Shown piece by piece: positions 28,577 to 35,826 of a stretch of 35,826 nucleotides of DNA (within the stretch, counting starts at the first letter, position 1; every line of letters begins with the position of its first letter). Origin of the DNA: Actinomycetota bacterium (GTDB lineage Bacteria; Actinomycetota; Acidimicrobiia; Acidimicrobiales; Iamiaceae); NCBI GenBank assembly GCA_016185275.1, contig JACPNX010000027.1:1-35826 (forward strand). Direction: 5' to 3'. Both the position numbers and the translations under genes were made by a program. The notes below the pieces were generated by a model. The model was not told the DNA's origin. It saw only the letters and a list, made by a program, of their open reading frames with translations, and did not search any database.

Positions 28577-30517
28577 TCAGCCGGTGCGGAGCACCGGGCC
28601 CAGATCCTCGGTGGCGTCCGCGTCCGAACCGTTGGGGAACACGTAGTGGTGCCGCCCCGCCGGCGGGGTCACCACGCGGACCGGCCCGCCGCTCCGCGCA
28701 GCCTGGACCCGCCACTCGTACTCGAGGCGCGAGGCTCGCTCTGGTCGTGTCGAGCCGTATGCGACGCCGATCCGCAGGCGGGCCGCGGCACCCCGGCTGA
28801 TCACGACCGTCCCGTCAGAGCGCACGGTCGTGCGGCGGCCGGCCGACAACCGCACGGTGAGCGTCGTTCCGGGGACCGCCGCGCCGAAGACTCGACGGGG
28901 TGATCCGTCGACGGTGACCACCCAGCGGGCTCCGGACAACAGCACCGGCGGGCGGGCGGCCAGCGACACGCCCACGGCGCTGCGGCCCTCCACCGAGAGG
29001 CGCACGAGGCGCACGGTTGCGGCACCGAAGAGGCCGTTGAAGGCGCGGCCGTCCCGCTCTTCGTAGGCGACCCGGTTCGGGAACCGGGCGAGGATGGCGA
29101 ACACGTCGCCGGGCCTTCCGGGGTCGAGGGCCACCAGCCGGCGCGAACCGTCCAGGTCGGCCGGCACCACGGCACGCACGTACGGGTCGCCGGGGAACTC
29201 GGGCGGGGTCAGCACGATCGAGGGAGGGCCCCGGAGCGCCCGCCGAGCTGCGAAGGCGCGCTCTCGGTCCAGGCCGCTGCCACGGGCGTCCCGGAGCGCC
29301 GCGACATTGGCGGGCACCGCGACCAGGGCGAGCGCGGCCACAGCGACGCCTGCGACGCGCGCGACCGCGCGCCGGGCGCTGCGCCAACGGGTCACGGCCG
29401 CCTCGATCCCTGCTCCGCCCAGCACGGCCAGCGGCCCAGCCATGGCGAACCAGTAGATCGGGCCGAGGACCCGTGTCAGCCGGAACTCGACGCTGTTCGC
29501 CGTCCCCCACCAGAAGAAGTAGCCGACGGGCCAGATCAGCACCTGGACTCCCAGCACGACGGGGAGGGCTCGTCGCCGAGCGACGACTCCCACGACGGCG
29601 GCCACGATCAGGGCGACGCCACCGGCCAGCCACCTCACGAGCGCGAAGGCGTAGTGGAGGAGCGTGGATGCAGCCAGGCCCGGCGTGTAGCGCACACCGA
29701 CGGGCTTGCCCTTGATCACGAAGCTGGCCCGCCGGCCGAAGCCGAAGGAGTCGATCGGCCCTGCCGCCGAGTAGATCGTGCGCATCGGGCTGGCGAGCGC
29801 GACCCAGTTGAACCAGAAGAACCCGGCGATGGCCGGCGCTGCGCCGGCGGTCATCGCGAGCATCTCCGACCAATGCAATCGGCGGCGTAGCGCACGAGCA
29901 ACCAGCCAGACTCCGACCGGCACAGCTGCCAGCACGGCGTCGAACGTACGGGTGAAGGCCAGGATACCGAACAGCCCACCGGCCACCGTCCAGGCGGGCC
30001 AACGTCTCGTGCGCAGCGCAGCGGCGGTGCAGGAGGTGGCGAGGAGGCCCAACGCCGCGGAGAAGGCGTACGACAGGTAGGTGGCGCTCTGGGCAACCAC
30101 GAACGGCGAGACCACGAAGATGGTGCCGGCCGCCAGCGTGGTCCGGGACGTCCAGCGCCCACTCAGCTCCCGGCCCGCCCACAGCACGCCCGCGACGCCC
30201 AACAGCCCGACGATCGCCAGTGCAACCGCTGGTGTGCCCGTGAGCGCGCGAGCGACGGCGAGCACGGCCGGCCACACCGGCTCGTACTTGAACACCACCC
30301 GATCGCCGACCACGCCGGACAGGAACGGACGGAAGTAGCGGCCGTGGGTCGCGGCCGGCAGGTACGCATGCCCCCGGGCCAGCGCGTCGGCCTGGGACAG
30401 GTACGCCACCTCGTCGAGGTCGGGGGAACCGGCCGGGAACAGCCAGCGACGGGCCAGGGGCGGAAGGACTCCGCCGAGCGCGAGCAGCGTTGCCAGCCAC
30501 GCCCGCCGCCACCGCAC
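28577..30517 (-). CDS. GT-C type polytopic membrane protein (glycosyltransferase 39-like)
   Basis: A 646-residue membrane protein. The N terminus has a first helix followed by SPDLDEVAYLSQADALARGHAYLPA, the acidic motif (Asp-Leu-Asp-Glu) typical of GT-C folds. About ten more hydrophobic segments reach residue about 420. A long soluble C-terminal domain (about 420-646) is beta-rich and probably outside the membrane. It probably transfers a sugar from a polyprenyl-phosphate donor; the product is unknown. GTG 30517 begins VRWRRAWLATLL, with TACGGT 6 nt upstream. It lies 60 nt downstream of the acyltransferase on the same strand. Confidence 0.82.
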   Translation of the reverse strand: MRWRRAWLATLLALGGVLPPLARRWLFPAGSPDLDEVAYLSQADALARGHAYLPAATHGRYFRPFLSGVVGDRVVFKYEPVWPAVLAVARALTGTPAVALAIVGLLGVAGVLWAGRELSGRWTSRTTLAAGTIFVVSPFVVAQSATYLSYAFSAALGLLATSCTAAALRTRRWPAWTVAGGLFGILAFTRTFDAVLAAVPVGVWLVARALRRRLHWSEMLAMTAGAAPAIAGFFWFNWVALASPMRTIYSAAGPIDSFGFGRRASFVIKGKPVGVRYTPGLAASTLLHYAFALVRWLAGGVALIVAAVVGVVARRRALPVVLGVQVLIWPVGYFFWWGTANSVEFRLTRVLGPIYWFAMAGPLAVLGGAGIEAAVTRWRSARRAVARVAGVAVAALALVAVPANVAALRDARGSGLDRERAFAARRALRGPPSIVLTPPEFPGDPYVRAVVPADLDGSRRLVALDPGRPGDVFAILARFPNRVAYEERDGRAFNGLFGAATVRLVRLSVEGRSAVGVSLAARPPVLLSGARWVVTVDGSPRRVFGAAVPGTTLTVRLSAGRRTTVRSDGTVVISRGAAARLRIGVAYGSTRPERASRLEYEWRVQAARSGGPVRVVTPPAGRHHYVFPNGSDADATEDLGPVLRTG

Positions 30518-30523
30518 GGCACG

Positions 30524-30529
30524 ACCGTA
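30524..30529 (-). promoter_or_regulatory. -10-like TACGGT, leaderless promoter
   Basis: TACGGT on the minus strand ends 6 nt before GTG 30517. Confidence 0.45.
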
Positions 30530-30577
30530 GCGGCGACAGGCGGCGCCGCCGGGTACCCGAAGACGTTGCGCGCGCCG

Positions 30578-31906
30578 TCAGCGGGGCGTCGAGCGGCCCG
30601 ACAGCTCCGGGTCCGCCGGCGCGGGCAGCGCGGGGACCGGCGCCGGATCGATTGCGCTGGCCGCCGTGGGAGCCGGCGACACCCGGCCCCGGAGCCGCCG
30701 CTGCAGCGGGCGCTCGAGCAGGTAGAAGCTCAGCGCGGCGGCGACGAGCCCGCCGCCAAGCCCGGCGACCGCGAGCGGGAACGGTGAGACGTAGTACTCC
30801 ACGCCGGCCCATCCCGCCCACGGCGGCCGGTTCAGCTGACCGCCCCGCTCCACGGACCACTTGATCAGGTCGAAGTGCCAGAGGTACAGGCCGTAGGACA
30901 CGACGCCGACCCACGCCACCGGTCGCCAGCGCCAGAGCCGGCGGACCAGGCCGCGGTCCTGGTCGCCGAAGGCGGCCGGCACCAGCAACGCCAGGGAGAT
31001 GAGCACGAGCACGAGCTGGCGGCGCTGCCAGTACCAGCCGCGGTAGCCGGTGGCGAACGAGACCGGGCCGATGACGTACGCGTACCAGGCGAAGAGGGCG
31101 CCAGCCGCGAGCGCGAGACCGGTCGGCACCCCGGCGGCGCGCTCGAGCAGGCGGCGCACCCTCTGGTCGTGCGCGGCCCAGGCGCTGAGCACGGCGAGCG
31201 CCATCCCCGCTCCGAACAGGTCGAGGTTGGTGGGCAGCCAGTTGAACGACAGCGGCCGCCACGACGGGTCGGCCATGCTGATCACCTGCCGCGCCACGAT
31301 GCCGCCGAGCATCAGCAGCGCCGCGCCGCCGAGCTGCACGCCGGCCCGGCGGGCCAGCGGGGATCGGCGGGTGACGGCCCGGAGGGCCAGAGCCCAGAAC
31401 GGCACGAGCAGGTAGAAGGTCATCTCGGTGGCGAGGCTCCACGACTGGAAGATCCCGCCGAGCACGCTGTCCCGCCAGTACACCTGGACGAGCAGGTAGT
31501 ACCGCCACCAGTGCGGGCCCAGATCGAACGCCCCCAGCGCCCACAGCACCGTGAGCGCGGCCCAGTAGGCGGGGACGACCCGCACCAGCCGCAACCACCA
31601 GAACGTGCGCATCCGCCGAGCCGGCCGGTCCTCGAGATGAGAGACGACGAACGGCCGGTAGATCAAGAACCCGGAGATGACGAAGAAGATGGCGACACCG
31701 CCGTCCATCACCGAGGCGGGCGACCGCAGCAGGCCGGCGCGGCGCAGGCTGGAGGTGGCGTTGACGTGGTGGACGACGACCATGGTGGCCGCCAGCGCGC
31801 GCAGGCCCTCGAGGCAGGGAAAGTGGGGTCGGGCCACCCGCGGCCGGTTAGGTTCTCCTGCGACCGCCGCCCGAGCGGCCGGGGCCAGGGCCGGTTCGCC
31901 ACCCAT
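30578..31906 (-). CDS. Acyltransferase family 3 membrane protein (OafA-like)
   Basis: About 442 residues. FPCLEGLRALAATMVVVHHV holds the Arg and catalytic His of acyltransferase 3 proteins, with VAIFFVISGFLIYRPF, WWLRLVRVVPAYW, WSLATEMTFYLLVP and a late SYGLYLWHFDLI. These are the family's standard blocks, in about ten membrane segments. It adds acetyl or another acyl group to a surface sugar. The start is uncertain: ATG 31906 (MGGEPALAPAARAA) has TACCGT 9 nt upstream; a longer frame extends to 32032. It diverges from the flavoprotein gene and precedes the GT-C gene on the same strand, supporting a polysaccharide-decorating role. Confidence 0.87.
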   Translation of the reverse strand: MGGEPALAPAARAAVAGEPNRPRVARPHFPCLEGLRALAATMVVVHHVNATSSLRRAGLLRSPASVMDGGVAIFFVISGFLIYRPFVVSHLEDRPARRMRTFWWLRLVRVVPAYWAALTVLWALGAFDLGPHWWRYYLLVQVYWRDSVLGGIFQSWSLATEMTFYLLVPFWALALRAVTRRSPLARRAGVQLGGAALLMLGGIVARQVISMADPSWRPLSFNWLPTNLDLFGAGMALAVLSAWAAHDQRVRRLLERAAGVPTGLALAAGALFAWYAYVIGPVSFATGYRGWYWQRRQLVLVLISLALLVPAAFGDQDRGLVRRLWRWRPVAWVGVVSYGLYLWHFDLIKWSVERGGQLNRPPWAGWAGVEYYVSPFPLAVAGLGGGLVAAALSFYLLERPLQRRLRGRVSPAPTAASAIDPAPVPALPAPADPELSGRSTPR

Positions 31907-31973
31907 GCGCCCGCCACGGTAGCCCCGGTGCCGGCGGCAGCCCTGCTGCCCGCCCAGGCGCGCCGCAAGGCCA

Positions 31974-31979
31974 TACGTT
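31974..31979 (+). promoter_or_regulatory. -10-like TACGTT upstream of the flavoprotein gene
   Basis: TACGTT lies about 57 nt before ATG 32037, implying a short leader, with GAGGT about 9 nt before the start codon. No clear -35. Confidence 0.35.
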
Positions 31980-32036
31980 TGCGCCCTGTCGTCTCCCGTC
32001 TCCCGCCCAGATCCCGCACCGCGAGGTCCCACCCGA

Positions 32037-33683
32037 ATGACCGACTCCGCCGCCGCTGATCCCTCAGCGGTACCCGCGCCCTCGATGGGCGCCTCCGCCG
32101 GCTCGGAGCCCGGCGTCCGTGACCATCAGGTCGTCGTCATCGGAGCCGGGCCCGCCGGGCTCACCGCGGCGTACCAGCTCCACAAGTACGGCGTCGCTTC
32201 GACGATCGTCGAGGCCGACGAGGTGGTCGGCGGCATCAGCCGCACGGCCGAGCGCGACGGCTGGCGGTTCGACATCGGCGGCCACCGCTTCTTCACCAAG
32301 GTGAAGCCGGTCGACGATCTCTGGCACGAGATCCTGCCCCAAGAGGACTTTCTCCTGCGCCCGCGCAAGAGCCGGATCTTCTACGACGGCAAGTACTACG
32401 ACTATCCCCTCAAGGCCTCGAACGCGCTGAAGAACCTCGGCGTGATCGAGGCCGTCCGGTGCGTCATGTCCTACGTGTGGGCCCGGATCCGGCCACCGAA
32501 GGACCAGACCAACTACGAGGGCTGGCTCGTCGCCCGGTTCGGTTGGCGCCTGTACCGCACGTTCTTCAAGACCTACACGGAGAAGGTCTGGGGGGTGCCC
32601 GTGAGCTCCATGCCGGCGGACTGGGCCGCGCAACGGGTCAAGGAGCTCTCGCTCGGCAAGGCGATCGTCAACGCGCTGCTGCCCAAGCGCAACCAGAAGG
32701 AGATCACCTCCTTGATCGAGGAGTTCCAGTACCCGAAGTACGGACCGGGGATGATGTGGGAGGTCTGCCGCGACAAGGTCGTGGCGCAGGGCTCGCAGGT
32801 CCAGATGGGCACGAAGGTGGTGACGGTCCGCCACGAGGGCGGCCGGGCCACCGCCGTGGTGGCGCAGCGGGCCGACGGCACGACGGTCGAGCATGCGTGC
32901 ACCGAGGTGATCTCCTCCATGCCGATCTCGTCGCTGCTGCGGGCGATGGACCCGCCGATCCCCGACCACGTCCGCAAGGCGGCCGACGGCCTGTCGTTCC
33001 GGGACTTCCTCACCGTGGCCCTCGTCGTGCCCGCCTCGGACGTGCCGTGGAACGACAACTGGATCTACGTCCACTCGCCCGAGGTGGAGGTGGGGCGCAT
33101 CCAGAACTTCGGCTCCTGGTCGCCGTACCTGGTCAAGGAGGGCCGCAACGTGCTCGGCCTGGAGTACTTCGTGTTCGAGGGCGACCGGATGTGGAACAGC
33201 GCGGACGAGGACCTCGTGGCGCTCGGCCAGCGTGAGCTCCAGACGCTCGGCCTCGTCGACGCGGACCGCGTCGAGGCCGGTTACGTCGTGCGCATGCCGA
33301 AGGCGTACCCGACCTACGACGAGACCTACCGGGACAACGTCGACGTGCTTCGCGGCTGGCTGGCCGAGCACGCCGCCAACGTGCACCCGGTGGGCCGCAA
33401 CGGCATGTTCCGGTACAACAACCAGGACCACTCGATGTACACCGCCATGCTGACCGTCGAGAACATCTGCACGGGCACCGCGCACGACGTCTGGTCGGTG
33501 AACGTGGAGGAGGAGTACCACGAGGTCGCCGAGGCCGTGGGACCGGAGGACGCGGGCATCGACGACGGCCGGCCGAGCCCCAAGGCGGTGGCCGGGACCG
33601 GCCGAGCCGGGCCCGTGACGCCCAGGGCGGCGGTCGACGCGACCCGCGCCGCCCGGGGCGCCGGCGACGCCGACCCGAGCTGA
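32037..33683 (+). CDS. FAD-dependent oxidoreductase, UDP-galactopyranose-mutase-like
   Basis: A 548-residue flavoprotein. After about 28 disordered residues it has VVVIGAGPAGLTAAYQLHKYG, the FAD dinucleotide-binding fold, then EADEVVGGISRTAERDGWRFDIGGHRFFTK, the GG-motif block shared by UDP-galactopyranose mutases, protoporphyrinogen oxidases and amine oxidases. Later blocks include FFKTYTEKVWGVPVSSMPADW, FQYPKYGPGMMWE, RMPKAYPTYDETY and GRNGMFRYNNQDHSMYTAMLTVENI. The last ~45 residues are disordered. The tyrosine/tryptophan-rich pattern and its neighbours point to sugar-nucleotide chemistry in polysaccharide synthesis. The substrate is not proven. It lies 17 nt before the next GT-C gene. Confidence 0.85.
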   Translation: MTDSAAADPSAVPAPSMGASAGSEPGVRDHQVVVIGAGPAGLTAAYQLHKYGVASTIVEADEVVGGISRTAERDGWRFDIGGHRFFTKVKPVDDLWHEILPQEDFLLRPRKSRIFYDGKYYDYPLKASNALKNLGVIEAVRCVMSYVWARIRPPKDQTNYEGWLVARFGWRLYRTFFKTYTEKVWGVPVSSMPADWAAQRVKELSLGKAIVNALLPKRNQKEITSLIEEFQYPKYGPGMMWEVCRDKVVAQGSQVQMGTKVVTVRHEGGRATAVVAQRADGTTVEHACTEVISSMPISSLLRAMDPPIPDHVRKAADGLSFRDFLTVALVVPASDVPWNDNWIYVHSPEVEVGRIQNFGSWSPYLVKEGRNVLGLEYFVFEGDRMWNSADEDLVALGQRELQTLGLVDADRVEAGYVVRMPKAYPTYDETYRDNVDVLRGWLAEHAANVHPVGRNGMFRYNNQDHSMYTAMLTVENICTGTAHDVWSVNVEEEYHEVAEAVGPEDAGIDDGRPSPKAVAGTGRAGPVTPRAAVDATRAARGAGDADPS

Positions 33684-33700
33684 GACCGGTCGCCGCCCAC

Positions 33701-35119
33701 ATGGGTCCCGTGGTCCCGCGTGGGGCCGACCGGCGAGGCGTCGACCGCCGAGGCGTCGACCGCCGAGGCATCGACCGCCGAGGCGTCGACCGGAGGTTCC
33801 TGCTCGGCCTCGCGGCCGTCACCGTCGCCGCGCTGTCCTGGCGGGTCGTCTACACGCTGCTCGCGCACCGGGGCGATCGGAACCTGTTCGACGAGGGTGA
33901 CGCGTTCTTCTACGGGCCGGTCGCGTCGAACCTGGCCAAGGGGCACTGGTTCACGAACCCGTTCACCGGCGCACCGGCCGCCGACCATCCACCCGTCACC
34001 GTGCTCCTGTTGTCGCTGCCGGCCCGCCTGCTGCCCGACAGCGTGCTCGCCCTGCGCCTGACCATGTCGGTGGTGGGAAGCCTGGCGGTGGCTGCCATCG
34101 GCTGGCTCGGGCGAGCGCTGGGCGGCGCCCGCCTCGGGATCGCCGCCGCAATCGTGGCCGCGATCAACCCGAACCTCTGGATGAACGACGCGGTGGTGAT
34201 GAGCGAGGCACCCTCGGCGCTGCTCATCGCGCTGACCCTGTGGGCCGGCTACCGACTGGCGGCGCGGCCTTCGCTGGCCCGAGCCGCGGCCCTCGGCGCG
34301 CTCACGGGGCTCACCGTCCTGGTGCGGGCCGAGATGGCACTGCTGCTGCCGTTCATGGTGCTCCCCCTGGCCCTCGGCGCGCGGCAGCTGCGATGGAGCG
34401 CTCGGCTGGGCCGCGCCGCGCTCGCCGGCGCCGTGGCGGTCGCCGTCGTCTTGCCGTGGTCGCTGTCGATGGCGGCGCGCTTTCGCGACCCCGTGCTCAT
34501 CTCCACCAACGACGGCGACACCTTGTGGGGCGCCAACTGCCCGGTCACCTATGACACGGGCCTCGTGGGGGGCTGGGCGCTCGGGTGCGTCCTCGGTCAA
34601 CGGAGCGGCCCGGCCGGCTCGCCCGAGGGCCGGATGTCGGCCGAGGCGGCAACCCTGGTGCGGGCGCGAGGCTGCCGGGCGAAGTCACTCGACAAGAGCG
34701 AGGCCTCGACGTGCGAACGTCGCTTGGCCGTGAGCTACGCCCGCCGGCACCTGGAGCGCCTGCCCGTGGTCGTGGTGGCCCGCCAGGGCCGCACCTGGGG
34801 ATTCTGGAGACCGGACCAGATGGCGTACGCCAACCAGGGCGAGGGCCGGCCGAACTGGGCGTCGTGGACGGGGTTCGGCTTCCTGTGGGCCACGACACCG
34901 CTCGCCGTCGCGGGCGCCGTCCGGCTGCGGCGCCGCGGCGCGCGCCTGACCCCGCTGCTGGCCTGCCTGGCCGTCGTGGTCACGATCGTGACGCTGTTCT
35001 ACGGCATCCCCCGGTTCCGCCTGCCGTGGGACGTGGCCAGCACGGTCCTCGTCGCGGCTGCACTGGTTGGTGCCGCTGCGAGATCACCCGACCTGAACGC
35101 GCGATCGGATGCCGCCTGA
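33701..35119 (+). CDS. GT-C type membrane glycosyltransferase with N-terminal DRRGV repeat
   Basis: A 472-residue membrane protein. Residues 10-29 are four tandem Asp-Arg-Arg-Gly-Val units (third unit Asp-Arg-Arg-Gly-Ile), from a 15-bp DNA repeat. After the first helix come NLFDEGDAFFYGPVASNLAKG and ADHPPVTVLLLSLPARLLP: the acidic pair after the first helix and the HPP motif of PMT_2/GT-39 family proteins. Eight to ten further membrane segments follow. A soluble loop at about 270-360 has cysteines (ANCPVT, WALGCVL, ARGCRAK, STCERR) that may form disulfides. It likely works with the flavoprotein gene 17 nt upstream. ATG 33701 has no clear ribosome site; translation may be coupled. Confidence 0.83.
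   Translation: MGPVVPRGADRRGVDRRGVDRRGIDRRGVDRRFLLGLAAVTVAALSWRVVYTLLAHRGDRNLFDEGDAFFYGPVASNLAKGHWFTNPFTGAPAADHPPVTVLLLSLPARLLPDSVLALRLTMSVVGSLAVAAIGWLGRALGGARLGIAAAIVAAINPNLWMNDAVVMSEAPSALLIALTLWAGYRLAARPSLARAAALGALTGLTVLVRAEMALLLPFMVLPLALGARQLRWSARLGRAALAGAVAVAVVLPWSLSMAARFRDPVLISTNDGDTLWGANCPVTYDTGLVGGWALGCVLGQRSGPAGSPEGRMSAEAATLVRARGCRAKSLDKSEASTCERRLAVSYARRHLERLPVVVVARQGRTWGFWRPDQMAYANQGEGRPNWASWTGFGFLWATTPLAVAGAVRLRRRGARLTPLLACLAVVVTIVTLFYGIPRFRLPWDVASTVLVAAALVGAAARSPDLNARSDAA
33728..33787. repeat. 15-bp tandem repeat, four copies, in the GT-C gene
   Basis: Four copies (33728, 33743, 33758, 33773) of GACCGCCGAGGCGTC-type units, with one or two changes, code for Asp-Arg-Arg-Gly-Val/Ile in frame, putting a strongly positive segment just before the first membrane helix. 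Confidence 0.95.
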
Positions 35120-35159
35120 GCACCCTCGTCATCACCCGCGGGGTAGTCGGCGGCCTGGG

Positions 35160-35826
35160 TCACGCGGCGGCGGGTGGGCTGGGGCCTGGGTGTTGGTGTT
35201 GTCGTTGGTAGGCGTGGCGGTTGTGGGGGCCGCAGAGAAGGCGCCCGTTGTCGAGGCTGGTGCGACCTCCTCGGTTCCAGGGGGTGATGTGGTCGATGTC
35301 GCACTGGTCGGCGGGGACCCGGCAGCCTGGGTGGGTGCACCAGCGGTCGCGGATCTCGATGCAGCGGCGGAGCGCGCCCCGGAAGAATCGCGCTTTGCGG
35401 CCAATGTGCATGGTGCGGTTGGCGGGTTCGAACACGACCCGCTCCACCTCGGCTTCGAAGAGGGCGTCGGCGAGGAGCTCGGGGGCGACGATCACTCCGC
35501 GGGCGGTCTCGCAGACCCGTTGGGTGAACGTCTCGTGGTCGACGAGCACGGTGATGAGCGGGCGCGGTGGCGTGCCGCTGGTGCCCGCGGCGCGGCTGGC
35601 GGCGGCGCGCCGGGCCATCTCGACGAGGGCGTCGGCTCCGCGTTGGGCCTCGGTGCGGGTGAGGTGCTCGGGCCTCGCCTGGTCGCCGTGGTCGGCTCGG
35701 GCCTGGCGCCAGTCGTGCTCCCAGAGCTCGTGGCGGATGCGGTCGTGCTCGGTGGCGAACACCTCGCCGCCGATGCCCTCCAGCAGCGCCCGGAGCGCGT
35801 AGGTGCCGTCCAAGGTGATGTCGACG
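35160..35826 (-). CDS. DUF222/HNH endonuclease-type protein, C-terminal part (runs off the window)
   Basis: The visible 221 codons include the end of a DUF222 region (AQRGADALVEMARRAA, LITVLVDHETFTQRV) and a C-terminal HNH domain: RDRWCTHPGCRVPADQCDIDHITPWNRGGRTSLDNGRLLCGPHNR. The CxxxxC and CxxH pairs hold zinc; Asp-His-Ile is the catalytic HNH core. This 13E12-like family is multi-copy in many actinobacteria and its biological role is unclear, although the domain is a nuclease. The coding frame is open to the window edge, so the 5' end is missing. No toxin/antitoxin partner is visible. Confidence 0.88.
   Translation of the reverse strand, partial: VDITLDGTYALRALLEGIGGEVFATEHDRIRHELWEHDWRQARADHGDQARPEHLTRTEAQRGADALVEMARRAAASRAAGTSGTPPRPLITVLVDHETFTQRVCETARGVIVAPELLADALFEAEVERVVFEPANRTMHIGRKARFFRGALRRCIEIRDRWCTHPGCRVPADQCDIDHITPWNRGGRTSLDNGRLLCGPHNRHAYQRQHQHPGPSPPAAA

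Noticed and set aside
28815..31598. 927-codon minus-strand frame across the GT-C and acyltransferase genes
   Set aside because: It overlaps two real membrane-protein genes in another frame and has no membrane segments or motifs of its own.

Overview
The window is very GC-rich (about 70% or more by eye) and densely coded, with many GTG starts. It carries Gram-positive/actinobacterial markers: a Flp-type pilin fragment, a lipoprotein peptide-type ABC importer, a DUF222/HNH endonuclease and several CoA-linked lipid enzymes. I infer a high-GC actinobacterium. The mix of acyl-CoA chemistry, DUF2203, a SirB1-like protein and membrane GT-C enzymes fits class Acidimicrobiia best, but that placement is inference. 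I saw no rRNA, tRNA, prophage, insertion sequence or CRISPR array.

Layout. 1-5.1 kb: partial Flp pilin, an alpha/beta hydrolase divergent from a histidine phosphatase, then a minus-strand row of DUF2203 protein, SirB1-like protein and acyl-CoA dehydrogenase, with a glycerophosphodiesterase diverging from the DUF2203 gene. 5.1-5.8 kb: no gene, but two minisatellite arrays that share an inverted 17-bp core. 5.8-12 kb: a fused E1 alpha/beta 2-oxoacid dehydrogenase, then a class III aminotransferase divergent from a coupled RpiR regulator and gamma-glutamyltransferase-like gene. 12-17 kb: a crotonase divergent from a lytic transglycosylase, an O-methyltransferase, a TPR protein and a stand-alone adenylate kinase. 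17-23.9 kb: a five-gene peptide/nickel-type ABC importer operon whose last ATPase gene is frameshifted, then a TetR regulator. 24-26.7 kb: cyclophilin, acyl-CoA synthetase and two small proteins. 26.9-35.1 kb: a surface-polysaccharide-like group of three GT-C type membrane proteins, an acyltransferase-3 protein and a UDP-galactopyranose-mutase-like flavoprotein. The window ends in a partial DUF222/HNH gene.

Three things stand out. First, the SirB1-like gene is preceded by a 38-bp tandem repeat; every copy holds a GTG start whose 13-residue mini-ORF ends in a TGA overlapping the next GTG, giving a chain of coupled mini-ORFs that ends in the real gene. Second, many genes have a TANNNT hexamer 6-8 nt before the start codon, the pattern expected for leaderless transcripts; this helps choose start codons. 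Third, the same palindrome, TGACC-N4-GGTCA, lies in front of the acyl-CoA dehydrogenase gene and upstream of the ABC importer operon, suggesting a shared regulator. Short GC-rich tandem repeats (9, 12, 15, 17, 27, 38, 64 and about 77 bp) recur at gene edges and inside coding regions.
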